Shown here in pieces: positions 1 to 5,825 of a stretch of 7,516 nucleotides of DNA. Positions within the stretch are counted from its first letter, which is position 1. Every line of letters starts with the position of its first letter. The translations under genes and the position numbers were made by a program. This stretch comes from Vicinamibacteria bacterium (GTDB lineage Bacteria > Acidobacteriota > Vicinamibacteria > Vicinamibacterales > UBA2999). The notes under the pieces are model-generated. The model had not been told where the DNA came from and ran no database searches. It worked only from the letters and a program-made list of their open reading frames with translations. Where the stretch lies: positions 1-7,516 of the forward strand of contig JAICEG010000262.1 of assembly GCA_025924295.1 (NCBI GenBank), given 5' to 3'.

Positions 1-553
1 CGGCCAGCCCCCCGACATGGTAGGCAGCCAGCCCCTCGAACACGGTTTGGCGCGCGCGATAGTCGAGATAATTCGGGTAGGAGAAGGTGTCGAAGCCGTC
101 ACCGCTGTAGAACCCGCGGCCGTCGCCGGTATCGACTCGGCCGACCTCGAGGAGCCTGTGCACGCCGGCGATGCCCGGCCGGCTCCGGAATAGGTAGGCA
201 TCGGCAATGCTGAAGATGACGGCGTTCCCGGCGATCCCGAGGCCCAGCGACAGGACGGCGGTGATGGTGAAGAGCGGGCTGCGGCGCAGGACCCGCGCCG
301 CGTAGCGCACATCCTGCGCACATGCCTCGACCAGAGAGCCCGCGCGAACTCCCCTGACCTGCTCCTTGACGGACTCGATGCCACCGAGCTCCGACAGGGC
401 CACGCGGCGAGCCTCGGCAGGCGATACTCCGCGCCGCACCTGCTCGTCGACCAGCACGTCGAGCGCCGAGCGCAGCTCTTCGTCGAGATCACGCTCGACG
501 CGGCTGCGCCGCAGCAGGTTCCGCAGCAGCGCTCGAACCCTGGACACGATCAT
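1..553 (-). CDS. ADOP-family FtsX/MacB-like ABC permease, N-terminal part (cut by window edge)
   Basis: Reading from an ATG at 553 gives 184 residues with no stop before the window edge, so only the N-terminus is present. Residues about 18-70 form a charged helical prefix (DLDEELRSALDVLVDEQ, then a GVSPAEARRVAL stretch and ELGG), the permease prefix domain typical of Acidobacterial Duplicated Orphan Permeases. It is followed by DVRYAARVLRRSPLFTITAV and a first membrane helix at about 94-120 (LSLGLGIAGNAVIFSIADAY), the classic MacB/FtsX N-terminal segment. Residues from about 121 on begin the extracytoplasmic MacB-type periplasmic domain. Full-length relatives are about 800 residues with duplicated FtsX units and usually lack a linked ATPase. 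The start lies 2 bp after the padR stop, so the two are almost certainly co-transcribed and translationally coupled. Substrate is unknown; the family is thought to act in export or envelope remodelling. Family call is firm; function is inference. Confidence 0.93.
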   Translation of the reverse strand, partial: MIVSRVRALLRNLLRRSRVERDLDEELRSALDVLVDEQVRRGVSPAEARRVALSELGGIESVKEQVRGVRAGSLVEACAQDVRYAARVLRRSPLFTITAVLSLGLGIAGNAVIFSIADAYLFRSRPGIAGVHRLLEVGRVDTGDGRGFYSGDGFDTFSYPNYLDYRARQTVFEGLAAYHVGGLA

Positions 554-555
554 CG

Positions 556-885
556 CTAGGCCTCGAGCGCCCTGGCCATGGCCACCGCCACGCGATTCCA
601 CTGTTCGGTCGCTTCGCCGAGCTGTTTCCGCCCAGCCCTGGTCAGCTTGTAATACTTGGCGCGCCGGTTGTTCTCGGAGGCTTCCCACGCCGACGTCAGC
701 CAGCCGGCTTCCTCGAGGCGGTGCAGCGCGGGAAACAGCGAGCCGGGCTGGACGACGAATGTGCCGCCGGTGATCTGCTCGATGCGACGGGAGACGCCCA
801 GTCCGTGCAGCTCCGCGGACGACAGCGCCTTCAGGATGAGGAGGTCGAGCGTCCCCTGCAACAGGGTGGCGCGGTCTGGCGGCAT
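556..885 (-). CDS. PadR-family transcriptional regulator (acidobacterial ADOP-linked type)
   Basis: This 109-residue protein is a complete short PadR regulator. The winged helix-turn-helix covers about residues 8-80: GTLDLLILKAL at the start, ELHGLGVSRRIEQ, then QPGSLFPALHRLEEAGWLTSAW, where the GSLFPALHRLE recognition region and the wing ending RRAKYYKLTRAGRKQL are diagnostic. The C-terminal helix (EATEQWNRVAVAMARAL) is the short dimerisation helix of this subclass. PadR proteins are mostly repressors whose ligand releases them from DNA. A GAGAGGG ribosome binding site lies 7 bases before the ATG, which supports this start. The gene directly precedes the ADOP permease, the usual arrangement in Acidobacteria, and is preceded by two matching palindromes that are the obvious candidate operators. 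The ligand cannot be read from sequence. Confidence 0.96.
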   Translation of the reverse strand: MPPDRATLLQGTLDLLILKALSSAELHGLGVSRRIEQITGGTFVVQPGSLFPALHRLEEAGWLTSAWEASENNRRAKYYKLTRAGRKQLGEATEQWNRVAVAMARALEA

Positions 886-892
886 GGGCGAG

Positions 893-923
893 CCCTCTCG
901 TATCGGATGTCTATACGAGAGGG
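893..923. promoter_or_regulatory. Perfect 11-bp-arm palindrome before padR (candidate PadR operator 1, overlaps the RBS)
   Basis: CCCTCTCGTAT (893-903) and ATACGAGAGGG (913-923) are exact reverse complements around a 9-base spacer. The palindrome ends 7 bp from the padR start codon. Its core (899-915) matches 14 of 17 bases with the second palindrome 39 bp away, which suggests a repeated protein site rather than a chance hairpin. On the padR mRNA strand one arm is the ribosome binding site GAGAGGG itself (899-893), so any transcript containing both arms could fold to hide it. PadR binding is inferred from position and autoregulation being common in the family. Confidence 0.72.
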
Positions 924-952
924 AGTGTGCCGGGGTTCCTATCGAATGTCAA
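924..952 (-). promoter_or_regulatory. Candidate padR-ADOP promoter
   Basis: On the minus strand a perfect -35 hexamer TTGACA (952-947) is followed after exactly 17 bases by CACACT (929-924), a weak -10 matching TATAAT at three positions. The start of transcription would then fall near 917, inside palindrome 1, leaving a leader of roughly 30 bases that contains the GAGAGGG ribosome binding site. Palindrome 2 overlaps the -35 and palindrome 1 overlaps the start, a standard repressor layout. The -10 is poor, so the placement is tentative. Confidence 0.4.
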
Positions 953-957
953 TAGGA
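937..957. promoter_or_regulatory. Second palindrome upstream of padR (candidate PadR operator 2)
   Basis: TCCTAT (937-942) and ATAGGA (952-957) are 6-bp inverted arms around a 9-base spacer, the same spacer length as in the first palindrome. On the minus strand the two cores read TATTGACATTCGATAGG and TATAGACATCCGATACG, 14 of 17 identical, with centres 39 bp apart, close to four helical turns. A TTGACA hexamer sits within this site, so a bound repressor would cover a likely -35 box. Confidence 0.65.
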
Positions 958-966
958 GCATCGAAA

Positions 967-1067
967 CAAGTGGAAAGTTCAAAGGTCAAAGTCCGAAAGT
1001 AAGTCCGAAGTACGCGGGGTGCACTTCGCGAACTTACTTGCCTACTTTGAACTTTGAACTTCTAACT
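967..1067. repeat. Long imperfect inverted repeat built from 7-bp AAAGTTC units
   Basis: Two arms of about 45 bases (967-1011 and 1023-1067) pair with a few indels around an 11-base loop (ACGCGGGGTGC). The left arm reads AAGTTC-AAAGGTC-AAAGTCC and similar; the right arm carries ACTTTGA-ACTTTGA-ACTTCT, so the structure has a clear period of 7. The stretch is notably richer in A and T than its surroundings. It begins 9 bases beyond the DinB-family stop codon and ends about 10 bases before the operator region of padR, so it could act as a terminator or insulator between them. No T-run follows either arm, so a textbook intrinsic terminator is not shown. Confidence 0.75.
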
Positions 1068-1075
1068 TGCGAGAG

Positions 1076-1579
1076 TCACCGTACTGGCGGCGCCGCCGGA
1101 CGCAACAGTTCGTGGATCGTGCCCGGGCGGCGCAGCTTCGTGATCCAGACGATCTGGCCGATGTGCAGCGCGTTGTGGTGCGTCACGTGCAACAGGATGT
1201 CGGCGACCGATCGGTTGCGATCGCTGGTCGCCTGACTGAGACGTTCCGGCGTCAACGCGCGGAGCACGCCGCTGACCCGTGCCGCGACGTCCGACCACAC
1301 CAGCAGGATGTCAGCCTTGGTCCGCCCGCCGCGCTCCGCGAATTCGGCGTCGCGGTCGCGCACACCGGGCGCGCCGCCGATGACGTGCTCGAGAAAATGC
1401 CGGTTCGAGCCCGCCACGTGCAGCACGAGGTTGCCGACGGCGTTCGACTGCTCGTGCGGACGCCACCACATATCGTCCTCACTGAGAACCTCGAGACACT
1501 TCTCGACCTGAGCGGGGAACTCCGTCACCAGCCGGGTCGTGATGTGTTGAAGGAGAAACGCGTCGACCGATTCGGGCAT
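1076..1579 (-). CDS. DinB/DUF1572-family protein
   Basis: A 167-residue four-helix-bundle protein of the DinB/YfiT-like superfamily, DUF1572 type. The diagnostic stretch WWRPHEQSNAVGNLVLHVAG (residues 38-57) supplies the first metal-ligand histidine, His54, and HVTHHNALHIGQIVWITKLR (131-150) supplies the paired ligands His135 and His139 in an HxxxH arrangement. This three-histidine set is kept in metal-binding DinB members, some of which act as thiol-dependent transferases; most DUF1572 members are uncharacterised, so no substrate is proposed. Length is normal. The start ATG has no convincing Shine-Dalgarno, but a TATCAT hexamer ends 6 bases upstream, compatible with a leaderless transcript. 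It diverges from the YheT-type hydrolase and stands alone; the gene beyond it, padR, has its own control region. Confidence 0.92.
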   Translation of the reverse strand: MPESVDAFLLQHITTRLVTEFPAQVEKCLEVLSEDDMWWRPHEQSNAVGNLVLHVAGSNRHFLEHVIGGAPGVRDRDAEFAERGGRTKADILLVWSDVAARVSGVLRALTPERLSQATSDRNRSVADILLHVTHHNALHIGQIVWITKLRRPGTIHELLRPAAPPVR

Positions 1580-1687
1580 CTCGTGATGATAAGCTCAAAC
1601 GTGGGCCCCGCAGCCGGGCGGCCGCGCCACCCGGGTGACAACGATTACAGAGGTTTCGCAACCAGCCGCATCGCGCTCCCAGATCGA
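1580..1687. promoter_or_regulatory. Divergent intergenic region between the DinB-family and YheT-type genes
   Basis: This 108-bp gap must hold promoters for both flanking genes if the hydrolase starts at GTG 1688. On the minus strand TATCAT (1591-1586) is a fair -10 only 6 bases from the DinB-family ATG, but I see no -35 at proper spacing. On the plus strand nothing resembles a strong promoter. A GC-rich partial palindrome (CCGGGCGG to CCACCCGGG, about 1614-1635) lies in the middle. No firm regulatory site can be called. Confidence 0.3.
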
Positions 1688-2722
1688 GTGACGTTCACAC
1701 AGACCGAGTTCCGGCCCCGCTTCGGCGGCGGCCACATCCAGACCCTGTATGCCTGGGCCAGGCGGCGGACGTTTCCGCGGCTTCCGGCACCGGCCGCCCG
1801 CTACTTCGACGTCGCCACCGATGCGCGGGTTCTCGCGCATTGCCACTGGCACAGCCGGCCGCAGGACCACCCGACGCTCATCCTCCTGCACGGCCTCGAG
1901 GGATCGAGCCTCGCGCATTACATGGGCGGCATGGCCGACAAGGCGTGGGCGCGAGGCTGGAACGTCGTGCGCCTCAACCAGCGCAACTGCGGCGACACCG
2001 AGCACCTGTCCCACGGCCTCTATCATTCCGGACTGACCAACGATCCACTTTTCGTGTTACGTGAACTGGTCATGCGCGACGGCATACGCGCCATCGCCGT
2101 CGCCGGGTACTCGCTCGGCGGCAACCTCGCCCTCAAGCTGGCGGGCGACCTCGGACCAGACGCGCCACCGCAGTTGAAAGCGGTGTGCGCGGTGTCGCCA
2201 ACGATGGACCTGGCGATCTGCGTACAGGCGCTGGAGAGGAAGGCGAACGTCGCGTATCAGTGGAACTTCGTGCGGCGCCTGAAGGCGCGCATGCGCCGGA
2301 AGGTGGCGGTCGTGCCCGGTGTGTTCACGCTCGAGGCGCTGCCGCGAATCTGGACCGTCCGTCAGTTCGATGAAGCCTACACCGCGCCGCATCACGGTTT
2401 TCGTGACGCCGCCGACTACTACCATCGCGCGAGCGCGATGCGCGTGATCGAGCGGATCTCCGTGCCGACGCTGATCCTGACGGCGGAGGACGACCCATTC
2501 GTGCCCATCGAACCGTTCCAGCATCCTTCGGTCACCAGCAACCCGAACGTCACCGCCGTCGTCACGCGCCACGGCGGACACTGCGCGTTCGTGGAGCATG
2601 CGATCGACGGGTACGACGGCTACTGGGCGGAAGAACAGGTCGTGCGGTTCGTCACGACACATGCAGGTGGTTCATCAGCAGCGTCGCAAACTCCGGCCCT
2701 TTCCCTTCCTCTTCGTGCTTGA
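1688..2722 (+). CDS. YheT-type alpha/beta-fold hydrolase
   Basis: With a GTG start at 1688 the product is 344 residues, the usual size of YheT/ABHD1-3-like hydrolases, and begins just before the family N-terminal signature FRPRFGGGHIQTLYAW. The fold's landmarks are present: HGLEGSS at 68-74 for the oxyanion region, LNQRNCGDTE (96-105) and YHSGLTND (112-119) typical of this family, nucleophile Ser142 in GYSLGG, acid Asp269 in TAEDDPFVP, and His298 in RHGGHCAF. The expected role is carboxylester or acyl hydrolysis in the cytoplasm; the natural substrate is unknown. An upstream in-frame ATG at 1586 would add 34 residues that look unlike the family and leave only 6 bp to the divergent start, so I prefer 1688, although no good Shine-Dalgarno supports it. 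The last about 20 residues (GGSSAASQTPALSLPLRA region) are a non-family tail read antisense to the end of the DUF72 gene, with which it overlaps by 71 bp. Confidence 0.93.
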   Translation: MTFTQTEFRPRFGGGHIQTLYAWARRRTFPRLPAPAARYFDVATDARVLAHCHWHSRPQDHPTLILLHGLEGSSLAHYMGGMADKAWARGWNVVRLNQRNCGDTEHLSHGLYHSGLTNDPLFVLRELVMRDGIRAIAVAGYSLGGNLALKLAGDLGPDAPPQLKAVCAVSPTMDLAICVQALERKANVAYQWNFVRRLKARMRRKVAVVPGVFTLEALPRIWTVRQFDEAYTAPHHGFRDAADYYHRASAMRVIERISVPTLILTAEDDPFVPIEPFQHPSVTSNPNVTAVVTRHGGHCAFVEHAIDGYDGYWAEEQVVRFVTTHAGGSSAASQTPALSLPLRA

Positions 2723-3359
2723 AGTAGACGAACACCTCGCGGCAGGCTGACGTCCGCTCGGTGATGATCTGGGCCCAGCGCGCGATGTCGTCGGGCAGGT
2801 ACCCTTCGTCACGCAGGCGGAAGTACGCGTAGTCGGCGGTGATCTCTACCGGCGTCGAGAGCTTCTCGCTGTCGGCCACACACAGCGCGAGGTTCCTGGC
2901 GCGCAGCCGCGCATACACCTCCTCGTCGAGCCACGACGGGTGACGGAACTCGAAGGCCGCACAGACCCGGGGCGGAAACGCGTCGAGGAACGCGTCGAAG
3001 ACTGCCAGGTCCTTCTTGAAGTTCGGAGGGAGCTGGAACAGCAACGCCCCGAGCTTCGGGCCGAGGCTGGCCGCGGTCTCGAGAAACTGGCGGACGCGAT
3101 CGGCGCAGTCGCGAAGCCGACTGTCATGCGTAATCCGCTTCGGCGCCTTGAGCGTCAGCTTGAAACGTTCCGGCGTCGCGCTGTTCCAGCCCGCCAGGAT
3201 CTTTTCATTGGGCGCGCGATAGAACGTGTAGTTGATCTCGACGGTCGGGAAACGCTCCGCGTAGTACGGCAGCATCTTCGCCGCGGGGAGCGTGGACGGG
3301 TAAAAACTGCCTTTCCATTCCGGGTAGTTGTATCCCGAGGTTCCGATCCAGATAGACAT
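2652..3359 (-). CDS. DUF72 (YecE-like) family protein
   Basis: This 235-residue protein matches the DUF72/YecE family of TIM-barrel proteins. Markers in order: IGTSGYNYPEWKGSFYP (5-21), VEINYTFYRAP (40-50), FKLTLKAPKRITH (66-78), LGALLFQLPPNF (103-114), FEFRHPSWLDEEVY (137-149), YAYFRLRDEGY (178-188) and VYFKHEEEGKGPEFA near the end. Length is at the short end but the fold looks complete. The biochemical role is unknown; a nuclease or metal-dependent function has been guessed for relatives but nothing in this sequence decides it. It starts 13 bp after the ABC-2 permease stop with no clear Shine-Dalgarno, probably as the third gene of that operon, and its 3' end overlaps the convergent hydrolase gene. 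Confidence 0.95.
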   Translation of the reverse strand: MSIWIGTSGYNYPEWKGSFYPSTLPAAKMLPYYAERFPTVEINYTFYRAPNEKILAGWNSATPERFKLTLKAPKRITHDSRLRDCADRVRQFLETAASLGPKLGALLFQLPPNFKKDLAVFDAFLDAFPPRVCAAFEFRHPSWLDEEVYARLRARNLALCVADSEKLSTPVEITADYAYFRLRDEGYLPDDIARWAQIITERTSACREVFVYFKHEEEGKGPEFATLLMNHLHVS

Positions 3360-3372
3360 GGTGACGTCGTGG

Positions 3373-4758
3373 CTAAGCTTGCCTCGCCCATCGCATCAGC
3401 GTCGCCATATTCGGCGCCTTGCCGTGCATCAGCAATCCGACCTTGAAGACCTTGGCAGCAAACCAGATGACGGCGCACGCCGCGGCCAGTCCGATCACCA
3501 TGGTCGCGAGGACCTGCCAGGTGGGCGGCGGCGTGGGCGATGCCAGCCGGATCATCATCGCGAACGTGTTGACAGGCGGAATGAAGCTGAGCGCGATGGA
3601 AAACGTCGAGTTGGGTTCGCGGCCGATCACTGGCGCGAAAATCCACGGCGCCATCAGGGCCAGCACCACCGGCGTCATCAGCGCCTGTGCCTCGCGCATC
3701 TCGTTGACCGCGGCGCCAACGGCGCTGAATACCGCCGCGAACAGCAGATACGAGATGACGAAGAAGATCACCAGGTAGAGGATCAGCAGCGGATCGATGA
3801 GCCCGAACATCGCGAATGACATCAGCAGGAAGAGTCCCATGCCCACGTACAACGCCAGCACCAGCATGCTGACGGCCATCTGTCCGAGAATCTTCCCCGC
3901 CATCAGTTCGATCGGCGAGACGGCCGACAGCAACACCTCGATCACGCGATTGGACTTCTCCTCCACCGTCTGCGTGAGCAGCGTCTGGCCACCGATCATC
4001 ACGCTGAACACCAGCAGCCCGGCGAACACGAACGGCAGCATGCGGTTGAAGGCCACATTGGTCTGCCGCTCGGCGCCGGCAGCCACCGTCACCGACGTTG
4101 CCCGCCGAACCCGCATGACCGCCTCGACCTGGCTGCGATCGAGGTTGTGCGCACGGATCCTGGCTGACACCAGCGACTCCCTGAGCGCGTCGTACAGCTC
4201 CGTCTCGATGCGCTCGTCGATATTCTCCGGCACGAACAGCTCGTAGGTGCCGTAGTCGGTTCGTCCGTCCCCTGCGACCACGGCATTCGGTTGTACGACG
4301 AGCAGGGCGAGATGGCGCAAGCCGCCCGGCGCGGGCGGCTCGGTCAACCACTGCTTCTCCGCTTGCAGATCGGCAGTCACCGGCCGATCGAGGATCGTCA
4401 ATTCCGGTGGCGCACCGACGACGCGCTGCACGGCGCTGCTCGAGGATCCAGCAGCGCTGCGCACAGCGGCAGGGGCGTTCTCCAATGCGCGCCTGGTGGT
4501 TTCGAAGCGCCGCGCCGCAATCGCCTCCGGGGTGAGCGCCGCGCGCAACGGACCCGCAATCTGCCCGGAATGGTCGATGACGGCAACCTCACCACGGATG
4601 GCCTCCGCTCTCTGTGTCATCAGACGCGGAAACGCGACGGCCAACAGGGCAATGAGTGCCGGCATGAGCAGCAGGCCGATGACGAAGCCCTTGTTCGCCA
4701 CAGCCGCCATGAACTCGCGGCCGGCAACGAGCCCGATACGCCTCATGCTCACGCTCAT
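3373..4758 (-). CDS. ABC-2 type transporter permease, NatB/YhaP-like
   Basis: A 461-residue membrane subunit. One helix lies at about residues 24-46, followed by a large extracytoplasmic domain (47-238) and five further helices at about 239-260, 292-318, 324-350, 360-380 and 416-436. The hallmark of this permease class, TVEEKSNRVIEVLLSAVSPIELMAGKI (264-290), follows the second helix; FIPPVNTF near 392-399 is also typical. NatB-type permeases pair with a NatA ATPase to export cations or other small molecules, sometimes in answer to envelope stress; the substrate here is unknown. The start overlaps the ATPase stop by 4 bp (ATGA), so the two subunits are coupled. A second in-frame ATG at residue 5 is an alternative start. 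Family certainty is high, specific substrate low. Confidence 0.95.
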   Translation of the reverse strand: MSVSMRRIGLVAGREFMAAVANKGFVIGLLLMPALIALLAVAFPRLMTQRAEAIRGEVAVIDHSGQIAGPLRAALTPEAIAARRFETTRRALENAPAAVRSAAGSSSSAVQRVVGAPPELTILDRPVTADLQAEKQWLTEPPAPGGLRHLALLVVQPNAVVAGDGRTDYGTYELFVPENIDERIETELYDALRESLVSARIRAHNLDRSQVEAVMRVRRATSVTVAAGAERQTNVAFNRMLPFVFAGLLVFSVMIGGQTLLTQTVEEKSNRVIEVLLSAVSPIELMAGKILGQMAVSMLVLALYVGMGLFLLMSFAMFGLIDPLLILYLVIFFVISYLLFAAVFSAVGAAVNEMREAQALMTPVVLALMAPWIFAPVIGREPNSTFSIALSFIPPVNTFAMMIRLASPTPPPTWQVLATMVIGLAAACAVIWFAAKVFKVGLLMHGKAPNMATLMRWARQA

Positions 4759-5732
4759 GCCATCGCTCCTTCGGCTCCCGCGGCCAGGCTTTCACGCAGC
4801 GCACGAGCCGACTGCCCGTCGCGCTGACCATCGGCCACGATGCCGATGAACACATCTTCGAGCCGGCGACGCGCCAGCTCGATCCGCGCGGGAGCCACGG
4901 CCGCCGCCAGCCGCGCCATCACCGGCGCCGGATCGACGCCGGCCGCAAGAGTAATCCGGTACGATCCGTCATTCCCCTCGACGCGCTCCACACCGCTGAC
5001 CGCCGCCAGCATCGACGGTTTCGCATCCGGATCAATCGGCTCGAAGAGGATGGTGCGCGGATCGAACTGCCTTCTCAGTCCGGCCATCGCTTCGTCGAGC
5101 ACCTTCCGTCCCTGGTGAATCATCACCACGTGCTGGCACATCTCTTCAGCGTTGGCCATCACGTGCGTCGACAGAAGGACTGTCGCACCGCGACGGTTCT
5201 CCTTCAGGATGTGATCCCGCAGCAGCCGTACGCTCACGGGATCCTGGCCGCTGAACGGTTCGTCGAGGATGAGCAGATCCGGTTGATGGATGACGGCGGA
5301 GAGGAACTGCACGCGTTGCAGCATCCCTTTCGAGAGGTCCTCGCAGCGTTTGCCCTCGACGCCCGGCAGTGCGATGTCCTGCAGCAAACGCGGCACGCGT
5401 GACGCGGCATCTTCGGCAGATATCCCCTTCAGCTGCGCCATGTACGTCAGGAACGCCCCGACCTTCATCTTGCGATACACGCCGCGTTCCTCCGGCAGGT
5501 AGCCAATGCGATCCTTGGCTTCAAGAGCCGAGCGGCGGCCGAGCACCGACAGCTCGCCTGAATCCGGGAACAGGATCGACATGATCATGCGGATACACGT
5601 CGTCTTGCCCGCGCCGTTCGGTCCGATCACGCCGTAGAGCGCACCCTGCGGCACGACGAGATCCATGCCTTCGACGGCAACGGTCTTGCCGAACGTCTTC
5701 CTGAGATTCCTGAGTTCGAGCGCTGCGGGCAT
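4755..5732 (-). CDS. ABC transporter ATP-binding protein, NatA-like
   Basis: A 325-residue nucleotide-binding subunit for the following permease. Walker A is GPNGAGKTT (37-45), the Q-loop region reads IGYLPEERGVYRKM (76-89) as in NatA-type proteins, the ABC signature is LSKGM (133-137), Walker B is LLILDEP (153-159), the D-loop is SGQDP (161-165) and the switch histidine is His190 in LLSTH. Residues about 225-300 form the C-terminal DUF4162 domain common in this subclass, ending with the RRLEDVFIGIV motif (289-299). The D-loop has Gln where Leu is usual; catalytic residues are otherwise intact. GGGAAG (5743-5738) five bases before the ATG is a modest ribosome binding site. It heads the ATPase-permease-DUF72 run and diverges from the SCO gene. 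Confidence 0.96.
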   Translation of the reverse strand: MPAALELRNLRKTFGKTVAVEGMDLVVPQGALYGVIGPNGAGKTTCIRMIMSILFPDSGELSVLGRRSALEAKDRIGYLPEERGVYRKMKVGAFLTYMAQLKGISAEDAASRVPRLLQDIALPGVEGKRCEDLSKGMLQRVQFLSAVIHQPDLLILDEPFSGQDPVSVRLLRDHILKENRRGATVLLSTHVMANAEEMCQHVVMIHQGRKVLDEAMAGLRRQFDPRTILFEPIDPDAKPSMLAAVSGVERVEGNDGSYRITLAAGVDPAPVMARLAAAVAPARIELARRRLEDVFIGIVADGQRDGQSARALRESLAAGAEGAMA

Positions 5733-5750
5733 ACTGGCTTCCCGAAGGCG

Positions 5751-5756
5751 GTTATA
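5751..5756 (-). promoter_or_regulatory. Candidate -10 box for the ABC transporter operon
   Basis: TATAAC on the minus strand, 18 bases before the ATPase start and followed by the GGGAAG ribosome binding site, is the best -10 candidate in the gap. No matching -35 is seen at 16-18 bases, where part of the hairpin repeat lies instead. Tentative. Confidence 0.3.
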
Positions 5757-5767
5757 TCACTGAGAAA

Positions 5768-5796
5768 CGTCAGTCCGGCTGAAGCCGGACACTACG
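5768..5796. repeat. REP-like hairpin (GTCCGGCTGAAGCCGGAC)
   Basis: GTCCGGCT (5773-5780) and AGCCGGAC (5783-5790) are perfect inverted copies around GA, folding as a 7-bp GC-rich stem with a TGAA loop. The outer bases CGT (5768-5770) and ACG (5794-5796) extend the symmetry. From memory, this palindrome and its minus-strand translation VSGFSRT recur in intergenic regions and spurious ORFs of acidobacterial and related genomes, so it is probably a dispersed REP-like element. It lies in the 93-bp divergent gap, where a terminator would serve neither flanking gene. Confidence 0.6.
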
Positions 5797-5812
5797 ATCT
5801 GGCAAAACTTGC

Positions 5813-5818
5813 TACAGT
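5813..5818 (+). promoter_or_regulatory. Candidate extended -10 box for the SCO gene
   Basis: TGCTACAGT (5810-5818) fits an extended -10 (TGN followed by TACAGT), and the hexamer ends 7 bases before ATG 5826. Transcription would start at or next to the ATG, giving a leaderless message, which would explain the lack of a spaced Shine-Dalgarno. No -35 is evident. Inference from spacing only. Confidence 0.35.
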
Positions 5819-5825
5819 GGACGGA

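Noticed and set aside
366..773. Plus-strand Ser/Arg-rich open frame
   Set aside because: It is antisense to padR and the ADOP permease, both supported by family motifs.
1..885. PadR-permease pair as a novel antibiotic-resistance or defence system
   Set aside because: This is the ordinary padR-ADOP pairing expanded in Acidobacteria; nothing in the visible sequence links it to a specific drug or to phage defence.
967..1067. CRISPR-like or phage attachment array at the heptamer repeat
   Set aside because: Units are only 7 bp and contiguous without unique spacers, and there are no cas, integrase or tRNA genes nearby.
1067..1687. Plus-strand frame open upstream of the hydrolase for about 207 codons
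   Set aside because: It runs antisense through the DinB-family gene, whose histidine motifs are clear, and its translation resembles no family. The hydrolase domain starts only after 1688, so this is a GC-driven open frame.
2057..2662. 201-codon minus-strand open frame
   Set aside because: It is antisense to the catalytic core of the YheT-type hydrolase and has no domain-like sequence.
3155..4351. 398-codon minus-strand open frame
   Set aside because: It is a frame-shifted shadow of the ABC-2 permease and the DUF72 start, with Arg/Ala/Gly-rich composition and no recognisable domain.
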